A stretch of 64,000 nucleotides of DNA. Source: Mesorhizobium sangaii. GTDB lineage: Bacteria > Pseudomonadota > Alphaproteobacteria > Rhizobiales > Rhizobiaceae. Below are positions 55,735 to 64,000 of this stretch, in pieces. Both the position numbers and the translations under genes were made by a program. Within the stretch, counting starts at the first letter, position 1. Each line of letters opens with the position of its first letter. A model generated the notes under the pieces. That model worked only from the letters and a program-made list of their open reading frames with translations. It made no database searches and was not told the origin of the DNA. The DNA lies in the NCBI RefSeq assembly GCF_014207355.1, contig NZ_JACHEF010000007.1, forward strand, positions 124,001-188,000. The letters are read 5' to 3'.

Positions 55735-56988
55735 ATGTTGCGCAAATTGCTTATCGGAACGGCCCTCGCATCGGGCTTTGCTTTCGCGGCCCATGCCGAG
55801 GACGTCAAGGAAGTGCAGATGCTGCATTGGTGGACGTCGGGCGGCGAAGCGGCTGCCCTCAACGTGCTCAAGCAGGACCTTGCCAAGGAAGGCTATGCCT
55901 GGAAGGACGTGCCGGTGGCCGGCGGTGGCGGTGACCCCGCAATGGTTGCGCTGAAGGCAATGGTGGCTGCAGGCAATCCGCCGACGGCTTCTCAGATGCT
56001 CGGCTACACCGCCCTCGACTATGCGGCGGCCGGCAAAATGGGCGATATCACCGCCATCGCCGTCAAGGAGGGCTGGGACAAGGTTGTTCCCGCGGCGCTG
56101 CAGAAGTTTACCGTCTATGACGGCAAATGGGTCGCGGTGCCCGTCAACGTCCATTCGGTCAACTGGCTGTGGATCAACAAGGCGGTGATGGACAAGATCG
56201 GCGGCACCGAGCCCAAGACCTTCGACGACCTTATTGCGCTGCTCGATAAGGCCAAGGCGGCCGGCGTCATTCCGCTCGCTCTCGGCGGCCAGAACTGGCA
56301 GGAAGCCACCATGTTCGACTCTGTCGTGCTGTCGACCGGCGGACCTGAGTTCTACAAGAAGGCCTTCAACGACCTCGACGACGCATCTCTGAAGTCCGAT
56401 ACGATGAAGAAGTCGTTCGACAACCTCGCCAAGCTCGTCACCTATGTCGACCCGAACTTCTCGGGCCGCGACTGGAACCTCGCCACCGCCATGGTCATCA
56501 AGGGGGATGCCCTGGTTCAAGTCATGGGCGATTGGGCCAAGGGCGAGTTCCACGCCGCCAACAAGACCCCGGGTACCGATTTCCTGTGCTACCGCTTCCC
56601 GGGCACCGACGGCAGCGTCGTCTACAATTCCGACGTGTTCGGCATGTTCGACGTATCTGACGACCGCAAGGCCGCCCAAGCCGCACTTGCCACCGCTACT
56701 TTGTCGAAGAGCTTCCAGGCAGCCTTCAACGTCGTCAAGGGCTCGGTTCCGGCCCGCACCGACGTTCCGGACACCGACTTCGACGCCTGCGGCAAGAAGG
56801 GCATCGCCGACCTTAAGGCCGCCAACGAGAAGGGCACGTTGTTCGGTTCGCTGGCCCAGGGCTATGGCGCCCCGCCCGCGATCGCCAATGCCTACAAGGA
56901 TGTCGTGACCAAGTTCGTCCACGGCCAGATCAAGACCTCGGACGAGGCCGTGACCGAGCTGGTCAAGGCGATCGACGACGCCAAGTAA
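55735..56988 (+). CDS. Sugar ABC transporter substrate-binding protein (CUT1)
   Basis: Periplasmic receptor of the import system. ATG 55735 follows AAGGGAGGAAGTAC, the strongest ribosome site in the operon, fitting high expression. The 417 residues have a signal peptide (cleavage near AHA|ED) and the HWWTSGGEAAAL start typical of CUT1 receptors, with a C-terminal lobe ending KAIDDAK. There is no lipobox, so it is a free periplasmic protein. The ligand class is likely a sugar, glycoside or polyol. Confidence 0.94.
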   Translation: MLRKLLIGTALASGFAFAAHAEDVKEVQMLHWWTSGGEAAALNVLKQDLAKEGYAWKDVPVAGGGGDPAMVALKAMVAAGNPPTASQMLGYTALDYAAAGKMGDITAIAVKEGWDKVVPAALQKFTVYDGKWVAVPVNVHSVNWLWINKAVMDKIGGTEPKTFDDLIALLDKAKAAGVIPLALGGQNWQEATMFDSVVLSTGGPEFYKKAFNDLDDASLKSDTMKKSFDNLAKLVTYVDPNFSGRDWNLATAMVIKGDALVQVMGDWAKGEFHAANKTPGTDFLCYRFPGTDGSVVYNSDVFGMFDVSDDRKAAQAALATATLSKSFQAAFNVVKGSVPARTDVPDTDFDACGKKGIADLKAANEKGTLFGSLAQGYGAPPAIANAYKDVVTKFVHGQIKTSDEAVTELVKAIDDAK

Positions 56989-57006
56989 GCGCCACACACC
57001 AAAAAC

Positions 57007-57032
57007 GCCTTCCCCGCCCCGGCGGGGAAGGC
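57007..57032 (+). terminator. Perfect 12-bp hairpin between receptor and permease genes
   Basis: GCCTTCCCCGCC (57007-57018), CC, GGCGGGGAAGGC (57021-57032). No T-run follows. Such stems between receptor and permease genes stabilise the upstream mRNA and lower downstream expression. Confidence 0.75.
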
Positions 57033-57078
57033 TCCGATCCGCGAACCTGGTTGGCCTTGCGTCGACGGGAGGAGCCCT

Positions 57079-58035
57079 ATGAGCACGGTAGCGACAAGCC
57101 AGATCAAGCTGACGCCGGAGCACGCCCGTCCGCGCGCCTCGGTGCGCTCGCGCCTGCAGGATGCCCTGCCGAAGATCGTGCTGGCGCCGAGCTTCGCCAT
57201 CACCATTATCTTCGTCTACGGCTTCATTCTGTGGACGATCTATCTGTCCTTCACCAATTCAAAGACCTTCCCGTCCTATGTCATCACTGGCTCGCGCGCC
57301 TATCGGCGGCTGTGGGGCTGGACCTTCGACACCGACCCGCCATCGAGCTGGTACACGTCGATCACCAATATGGGAATTTTCGGCTTTCTCTACATCTTCA
57401 TCTGCCTGGCGCTCGGCCTGTTCCTGGCCATCCTGCTTGACCAGAAGATCCGCGGCGAAGGCGTGCTGCGGCCGATCTATCTCTACCCGATGGCGCTGTC
57501 CTTCATCGTCACCGGTGTCGCCTGGAAGTGGTTCCTCGATCCCGGCCTCGGCCTCGAGCAGACCTTGCACCAATGGGGATGGACGAGCTTCCATTTCGAC
57601 TGGATCAAGAACAAGGATTTCGTCATCTATACGGTGGTCATTGCCGGCGTCTGGCAGGCCTCCGGCTTCATCATGGCGATGTTCCTGGCCGGCCTGCGCG
57701 GCATTGACGGCGAGATCATGAAGGCAGCGCAGATCGATGGCGCCACCACCTTCCAGCTCTATCGCCGCATCGTCATCCCGCTGCTGCGACCGATCTTCCT
57801 GTCGGCCTTCATCGTGCTCGCCCACCTCGCCATCAAATCATATGACCTGGTCGTGGCGCTGACCAGCGGCGGCCCCGGCGGTTCGGCCTGGCTACCGTCG
57901 AACTTCATGTATGAGTACACTTTCAAGCGCAACGAAATGGCCGTCGGCTCGGCCAGTGCGGTGATCATGCTGATGACCATCGTTGCCATCATCGTGCCCT
58001 ATCTCTATTCGGAACTGCGGGAGAAGCCGCGATGA
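57079..58035 (+). CDS. Sugar ABC transporter permease (MalF type)
   Basis: A 318-residue inner-membrane protein with about six hydrophobic segments. The cytoplasmic EAA loop is EIMKAAQIDGATTFQLYRRIVIP, which contacts the ATPase. The N-terminus is a charged ~30-residue cytoplasmic extension. Its stop overlaps the start of the next permease by 4 bp (ATGA). Confidence 0.94.
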   Translation: MSTVATSQIKLTPEHARPRASVRSRLQDALPKIVLAPSFAITIIFVYGFILWTIYLSFTNSKTFPSYVITGSRAYRRLWGWTFDTDPPSSWYTSITNMGIFGFLYIFICLALGLFLAILLDQKIRGEGVLRPIYLYPMALSFIVTGVAWKWFLDPGLGLEQTLHQWGWTSFHFDWIKNKDFVIYTVVIAGVWQASGFIMAMFLAGLRGIDGEIMKAAQIDGATTFQLYRRIVIPLLRPIFLSAFIVLAHLAIKSYDLVVALTSGGPGGSAWLPSNFMYEYTFKRNEMAVGSASAVIMLMTIVAIIVPYLYSELREKPR

Positions 58036-58976
58036 GCGCCATCACCACGCTCGCCCGTCAACCCTCCGGCGGTGTCAACGCTAGGATCGTCAACCGCATC
58101 GTCATCTACGGGCTGCTGGCGCTGTTCGCGCTGTTCTACCTGATGCCGCTGTTCGTCATGCTGGTCACCTCGTTCAAGACCATGGACGAGATCCAGAACG
58201 GCAACATGCTGGCGCTGCCACAAGCGCCGACCTTCGAGCCATGGATAAAAGCGTGGAGCGAAGTTTGCTCGGGCCTGACCTGCGTCGGCATGAAGGGCTA
58301 TTTCTGGAACTCGATCAAGATGGTGGTTCCGGCAGTCATCATCTCGACCCTGCTCGGCGCGCTCAACGGCTATGTGCTGACGAAGTGGCGCTTTCGCGGG
58401 GCGACGCTGGTGTTCGGGCTGATGCTGTTTGCCTGCTTCATCCCGTTCCAGTCGGTCCTCTTGCCGATGGCAACGGTCCTCGGCAGCTTCGGCAGGTTCG
58501 GCGTCAAGCTGCAGAACGCGACCGGCTTCACCTTCGGCTTCGGCAATCCGACCGTGAACCTGGTATTCGTTCACGTCGTCTACGGCATCGGTTTCACCAC
58601 CCTGTTCTTCCGCAACTATTACGAGACGTTTCCGAACGAGCTGGTGAAGGCGGCGCAGATCGACGGGGCAAGCTTCTTCCAGATCTTCCGGCGCATCATG
58701 CTGCCCAACTCGCTGCCGATCATCGTGGTGACGGTGATCTACCAGTTCACCAACATCTGGAACGACTTCCTGTTCGCCTCCGCCTATGCCGGCTCTGGCG
58801 ACGTGATGCCGATGACGGTGGCGCTCAACAATGTCGTCAACACCTCAACCGGCGTCGTCGAATACAACGTCAACATGGCGGCCGCGATGATCGCCGCACT
58901 GCCCACCCTTCTCGTCTACGTGCTCGCCGGCCGCTATTTCGTGCGCGGTCTGATGGCTGGCGCCGTCAAAGGATAA
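58032..58976 (+). CDS. Sugar ABC transporter permease (MalG type)
   Basis: Second permease, 314 residues and about six membrane segments, translationally coupled to the first (4-bp overlap). EAA loop ELVKAAQIDGASFFQIFRRIMLP; the C-terminal RYFVRGLMAGAVKG tail is standard for MalG-type subunits. The periplasmic loop has two cysteines (SEVCSGLTCVG). Confidence 0.94.
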   Translation: MSAITTLARQPSGGVNARIVNRIVIYGLLALFALFYLMPLFVMLVTSFKTMDEIQNGNMLALPQAPTFEPWIKAWSEVCSGLTCVGMKGYFWNSIKMVVPAVIISTLLGALNGYVLTKWRFRGATLVFGLMLFACFIPFQSVLLPMATVLGSFGRFGVKLQNATGFTFGFGNPTVNLVFVHVVYGIGFTTLFFRNYYETFPNELVKAAQIDGASFFQIFRRIMLPNSLPIIVVTVIYQFTNIWNDFLFASAYAGSGDVMPMTVALNNVVNTSTGVVEYNVNMAAAMIAALPTLLVYVLAGRYFVRGLMAGAVKG

Positions 58977-58980
58977 TCTG

Positions 58981-60096
<1,116 letters not shown>

Positions 60097-60101
60097 CCGA
60101 G

Positions 60102-61619
60102 ATGACCAATCCCGATATCGTCATCATCGGCTCCGGCATCGGCGGCGCCACGATCGCCTCCGGTCTGGCCGGCAGCGGCGCCTCCATCCTGATGCTGGAG
60201 CGCGGCGAACCCTTGCCGGCAACGCCGCATGCGCGCGACACGCGTTCCATCTTCGTCGACGGTCATTACCGGCCGAAAGAGATGTGGCGTGAGGCCGGTG
60301 GTGCGGCCTTCAATCCCGGCAACTACTACTATGTTGGCGGCAATTCGAAATTCTACGGCGCGGTCCTGATCCGCTACCGCAGGGAAGATTTTGCGGCCAT
60401 GGAGCATTTCGGCGGCGTCTCGCCGGCCTGGCCGTTTTCCTATGAAGAATTCGAACCCTGGTATTCGAAGGCCGAGCAGCTGTTTCGCGTGCGCGGCTCA
60501 CTGGGCGAAGACCCGACCGAACCGTTTCACTCGATCCCCTATGCCTTCAGGCCAGTGCCCGACGAGGCGCCGATCGCGCGCGCCCGCGCCGAGCTCAAGG
60601 GCCTCGGCCTGCATCCGGCTTCGCTGCCGCTTGGCGTCGACATCGACACATGGCTGAAGGAGGGCAAGACCGGTTGGGACGCTTTCCCGAACACCGGCCA
60701 GGGCAAGGTCGACGCGCAAACAGGACCGCTGACGGCGGCGCTGAGCGACCCGAACATCAAGTTAGAGACCGGCGCCTATGTCGAGTATCTCGAAGTCTCG
60801 GCCGACGGCAAAACCATCGTCGCTGTTCACTACCGCCAGAATGGCGCGTTGAAAAAGCTGACGCCGAAGCTGGTCATCCTCTCCGCCGGCGCGGTCAATT
60901 CCGCCGTCATCCTGCTGCGTTCGCCGTCACCCGCCAACGGCAAGGGCGGTGGCAAGGGTCTCGCCAACCGTTCCGACCAGGTCGGCCGCAATTTCATGAA
61001 CCACAATTCCAGCGCCATGCTGGCCATCGATCCGCGCCGCCGCAACGATGCCGTCTACCAGAAGACGCTGATGCTGAACGATTATTATCTGTCCGACGGC
61101 AAGGGCGGCAAGCCGCTCGGCAACGTCCAGCTGCTCGGCAAGATCGACGGCAACATCCTCAGCGCCAATGTGAAGTTCGCGCCGAAATTCGCGCTCGATT
61201 TCATGGCCGGCCATGCTGTCGACTGGTACCTGATGTGCGAGGACCTGCCTGATCCCGAAAGCCGCATCATGGTCGACGGCAAGGATATCGTCATGCAATG
61301 GCGGCGCTCCAACATGCAGTCGCTCGACGGCTTGACCAAGGTAATGCGCGAAAACTTCCGCGCCTGCGGCTATCCGATCGTCCTGTCGCGCCCCTTTGAC
61401 AAGCGCACCCCGTCGCACCAGTGCGGCACGGTGAAGATGGGCGACGATCCGGCAACCGCGCCGCTCGACCCGTTCTGCCGGTCCTTCGATCATCAGAACC
61501 TGTTCGTTGTCGATGGCGGCTTCCTGCCGAACTCGGCCGCCGTCAATCCGGCGCTGTCGATCGCCGCGCAAGCGCTGCGTGTCGCCGACCATATCCGCAA
61601 GACCGAGCTTTCCGCGTGA
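60102..61619 (+). CDS. GMC family oxidoreductase (gluconate/sugar-dehydrogenase-like)
   Basis: FAD-dependent alcohol or sugar dehydrogenase, 505 residues, beginning 5 bp after the ATPase stop. The FAD motif GSGIGGATIASGL is at the N-terminus, the GMC segment AGAVNSAVILLRS in the middle, and the C-terminal catalytic region HQCGTVKMG with its His followed by NPALSIAAQALRV. It is of the shorter, membrane-linked gluconate-2-dehydrogenase large-subunit style. Its stop overlaps the SDR start (GTGA). Confidence 0.9.
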   Translation: MTNPDIVIIGSGIGGATIASGLAGSGASILMLERGEPLPATPHARDTRSIFVDGHYRPKEMWREAGGAAFNPGNYYYVGGNSKFYGAVLIRYRREDFAAMEHFGGVSPAWPFSYEEFEPWYSKAEQLFRVRGSLGEDPTEPFHSIPYAFRPVPDEAPIARARAELKGLGLHPASLPLGVDIDTWLKEGKTGWDAFPNTGQGKVDAQTGPLTAALSDPNIKLETGAYVEYLEVSADGKTIVAVHYRQNGALKKLTPKLVILSAGAVNSAVILLRSPSPANGKGGGKGLANRSDQVGRNFMNHNSSAMLAIDPRRRNDAVYQKTLMLNDYYLSDGKGGKPLGNVQLLGKIDGNILSANVKFAPKFALDFMAGHAVDWYLMCEDLPDPESRIMVDGKDIVMQWRRSNMQSLDGLTKVMRENFRACGYPIVLSRPFDKRTPSHQCGTVKMGDDPATAPLDPFCRSFDHQNLFVVDGGFLPNSAAVNPALSIAAQALRVADHIRKTELSA

Positions 61620-62377
61620 CCCGCCCGGCGGCCATCGTCACCGGCGGCGCGCGCGGCATCGGCCTTGCGTGCGCCCGGGCGCTTGCCGATGCCGGCTTCG
61701 ATATCCTCGTCGCCGACCTTGCCGAAAAACCCGCTGACGGGTTAGCCAAAGACATCGCCAAGCACGGCGCGAAGTTCGCTTATGTCAGCTGCGACATCGC
61801 CGATCTTGCCAGTCACACCACGCTCGTCAACGCCGCGATGCGCGCCTTCGGCCGCATCGACTGCCTGGTCAACAACGCGGGCGTCGGCGCCGTGGTGCGC
61901 GGCGACCTCCTGGAGCTGAAGCCGGAGAACTTCGACAAGGTGCTCGGCATCAATCTGCGCGGCACCGTGTTCCTCAGCCAGGCCGTCGCCAAGGCGATGC
62001 TGGCTGCACCCGGCAATCACCCGAAATCGATCATCACCATCACCTCGGTCAGCGCCGAAATGGCGTCGCCGGAACGGCCGGACTACTGCATCTCGAAAGC
62101 CGGCCTGTCGATGTGGGTGAAGACCCTGGCGCTCAGGCTCGCCGCCGAAGACATCGCTGTGTTCGAGGTGCGGCCGGGCATCATCCGCACCGACATGACC
62201 TCAGGCGTCACCGCCAAATACGGCGCCTTGATCGACGGCGGGCTGGTGCCGGCAAAGCGCTGGGGCGAAGCATCGGACATCGGTGCCGTGGTGGCGACTC
62301 TTGCCGGCGGCAAGCTCGGCTTTTCGACCGGCTCGATCATCAATGTCGACGGCGCGCTCTCCGTGCCGCGGCTGTAA
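61616..62377 (+). CDS. SDR family oxidoreductase (3-oxoacyl-ACP-reductase-like)
   Basis: 253 residues from GTG 61616, which overlaps the stop of the GMC gene (GTGA). TGGARGIG near the N-terminus, NNAG, the catalytic Ser in TSVSAEM and the YCISK pair are present; SIINVDGALSVPRL ends the protein. The open frame upstream to 61421 lies inside the GMC gene and is ignored. The SDR may oxidise or reduce a sugar keto group or a hydroxyacyl-CoA. Confidence 0.92.
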   Translation: MTRPAAIVTGGARGIGLACARALADAGFDILVADLAEKPADGLAKDIAKHGAKFAYVSCDIADLASHTTLVNAAMRAFGRIDCLVNNAGVGAVVRGDLLELKPENFDKVLGINLRGTVFLSQAVAKAMLAAPGNHPKSIITITSVSAEMASPERPDYCISKAGLSMWVKTLALRLAAEDIAVFEVRPGIIRTDMTSGVTAKYGALIDGGLVPAKRWGEASDIGAVVATLAGGKLGFSTGSIINVDGALSVPRL

Positions 62378-62390
62378 GGTGGATAGTGTC

Positions 62391-64000
62391 ATGACCGACT
62401 ACATCATCGTGGGCGCCGGCCCGGCCGGCTGCGTTCTGGCCAACCGGCTGAGCGAGGATCCGACGCATCAGGTGCTGCTTTTGGAAGCCGGCGGCAAGGA
62501 CTGGCATCCCTACATCCACATGCCGGCGGGCTTTGCCAAGATGACCAAGGGCATTGCCTCCTGGGGCTGGTCGACCGTGCCGCAGAAGCACATGAAGGAC
62601 CGCGTCTTCTGGTACACGCAGGCCAAGGTGGTCGGTGGCGGTTCTTCCATCAACGCCCAGATCTACACGCGCGGCAATCCCCGCGACTATGACGCCTGGG
62701 AGAAGGAAGAGGGTCTCGCCGGCTGGGGCTATCGCGATGTGCTGCCCTATTTCAAACGCGCCGAGAACAACCAGCGCTACGCCAACGACTTTCATGGCGA
62801 CCAGGGCCCGCTCGGCGTGTCGAACCCGATCTCGCCGCTGCCGATCTGCGAAGCCTATTTCCGCGCCGGCCAGGAGATGGGCATTCCCTTCAACCCGGAT
62901 TTCAACGGCGCCACCCAGGAGGGCGTCGGCTACTATCAGCTGACTCAGAAGGATGCGAGGCGTTCCTCCGCTTCGGTCGCCTATCTCAAGCCGATCCGCG
63001 CTCGCAAGAACCTCACCGTCAGGACCGATGTGCTGGTGACGCGCATCGTCATCGAGAAAGGCCGCGCCATCGGTGTCGAGATCGTCGACAGGCCGGGCGG
63101 CGAGAAGAAAATCCTGCGCGCCGACAGCGAGGTGATCGTCTCGTCCGGCGCCATCGGCTCGCCGAAGCTATTGATGCAGTCTGGCATCGGCCCGGCCGAC
63201 CATCTGAAAGCTGTCGGCGTCACGCCCGTGCATGACCTCCCCGGCGTCGGCTCCAATATGCAGGACCATCTCGACCTGTTCGTCATCGCCGAATGCACCG
63301 GCGACCATACCTATGACAATTACGCCAAGCTACACCGCACGGCCTGGGCCGGCCTGCAATATCTGCTGCTGAAGAAGGGACCGGTGGCCTCCAGCCTGTT
63401 CGAGACCGGCGGCTTCTGGTACGCCGACCCGACCGCAGCCTCGCCCGACATCCAGTTCCATCTCGGCTTGGGCTCCGGCATCGAGGCCGGCGTCGAGAAG
63501 CTGAACAACCCGGGCGTCACCTTGAACTCCGCTTTCCTGCGGCCGCGCTCGCGCGGCACGGTTCGGCTGAAGAGCGCCGACCCGGCCGACCATCCGCTGA
63601 TCGATCCGAACTACTGGTCCGATCCCTATGATCGCGCCATGTCGATCAAGGGGCTGAGGCTGGCGCGCGAGATCATGCGGCAGAAGGCACTTCAGCCCTA
63701 CGTGCTGCGAGAGGTGCTGCCCGGCCCGTCGCTCGCCAGCGACGACGAGCTGTTCGACTATGCCTGCCGCAGTTCCAAGACCGACCATCATCCGGTCGGC
63801 ACCTGCCGCATGGGCCATGACGACATGGCCGTGGTGACACCCGATCTGCGGCTGCGGGGCATCGAGGGCCTGCGGGTCTGCGACGCCTCGGTGATGCCGC
63901 GCGTGCCCTCCTCCAACACCAATGCGCCAACCATCATGGTCGGCGAGAAGGGCGCCGACCTCATCCTCGACCGCGAGCCGCTGCCGCCCGCGGTATTTTC
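62391..64000 (+). CDS. GMC family oxidoreductase (choline-dehydrogenase-like), 3' end cut
   Basis: FAD-dependent alcohol dehydrogenase reading past the right edge (about 536 residues seen, only the tail missing). The start ATG 62391 is 13 bp after the SDR stop. GAGPAGCVLANRL and LLEAGG bind FAD, the middle has GSSINAQIYTRGN (GMC signature 1) and SGAIGSPKLLMQSGIG (signature 2), and the catalytic His is in HHPVGTCRMG. Similar to choline dehydrogenase but no choline context exists; within this operon it probably oxidises a primary alcohol to the aldehyde used by the aldehyde dehydrogenase. Confidence 0.92.
   Translation, partial: MTDYIIVGAGPAGCVLANRLSEDPTHQVLLLEAGGKDWHPYIHMPAGFAKMTKGIASWGWSTVPQKHMKDRVFWYTQAKVVGGGSSINAQIYTRGNPRDYDAWEKEEGLAGWGYRDVLPYFKRAENNQRYANDFHGDQGPLGVSNPISPLPICEAYFRAGQEMGIPFNPDFNGATQEGVGYYQLTQKDARRSSASVAYLKPIRARKNLTVRTDVLVTRIVIEKGRAIGVEIVDRPGGEKKILRADSEVIVSSGAIGSPKLLMQSGIGPADHLKAVGVTPVHDLPGVGSNMQDHLDLFVIAECTGDHTYDNYAKLHRTAWAGLQYLLLKKGPVASSLFETGGFWYADPTAASPDIQFHLGLGSGIEAGVEKLNNPGVTLNSAFLRPRSRGTVRLKSADPADHPLIDPNYWSDPYDRAMSIKGLRLAREIMRQKALQPYVLREVLPGPSLASDDELFDYACRSSKTDHHPVGTCRMGHDDMAVVTPDLRLRGIEGLRVCDASVMPRVPSSNTNAPTIMVGEKGADLILDREPLPPAVF

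Overview
The window is a high-G+C chromosomal segment from an alphaproteobacterium of the order Hyphomicrobiales, most likely Mesorhizobium or a close relative. The evidence is an Omp10-type lipoprotein, homospermidine synthase, a CpdR-type regulator, rhizobial-style -35 boxes (CTTGAC), anti-Shine-Dalgarno small RNAs and rhizobial intergenic palindromes. I see no phage, insertion sequence, integrase or CRISPR array.

Layout. 1-4100: partial SDR dehydrogenase, a candidate sRNA, a DUF533 protein, tRNA hydroxylase TrhO, KDPG aldolase and a small exported protein. 4200-10130: DUF882 cell-wall protein, a sigma-54 response regulator and an M3 oligopeptidase. 10500-14470: an HhH membrane protein, then a tight pabB-pabC-YciI-DUF3445 cluster. 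14475-17845: divergent LysR/SDR pair and homospermidine synthase. 18030-24625: Omp10 lipoprotein, 5'-nucleotidase with LysM tail, ferrochelatase, FAD oxidoreductase and QmcA/NfeD. 24669-32305: an orphan lower-G+C gene, KdsD-type isomerase, beta-barrel protein, GalU, lytic transglycosylase and a DUF459 SGNH-like protein, i.e. mostly envelope functions. 32459-38815: gltB-gltD. 39291-48224: threonine aldolase, Hsp20 with a ROSE-like thermometer, a lipase-like hydrolase, small metal-binding and DUF1127 proteins, an AraC regulator, hisN, an MmgR-like sRNA, an N-formylglutamate amidohydrolase family protein, cpdR, tRNA-Val(GAC) and an M15 peptidase.

48309-64000 is the accessory centrepiece: a LacI-type regulator with two near-identical operators controls a divergent DHDPS-like DUF993 gene and a long co-directional operon. 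The operon encodes a Gfo/Idh dehydrogenase, fused CoA-transferase, enoyl-CoA hydratase, aldehyde dehydrogenase, a complete CUT1 sugar ABC transporter, two GMC oxidoreductases and an SDR; the last gene runs off the window. The gene set implies import of a carbohydrate-like compound, oxidation to an acid, CoA activation, hydration/dehydration and aldol cleavage. The substrate cannot be read from the sequence.

Non-coding highlights: two unannotated small RNAs (minus strand about 863-927; plus strand about 45490-45574), a ROSE-type thermometer before hsp20, three copies of a ~110 bp covarying palindrome placed 9-20 bp after stop codons of minus-strand genes, two copies of a second repeat family, and a perfect 12-bp hairpin between the transporter's binding-protein and permease genes.
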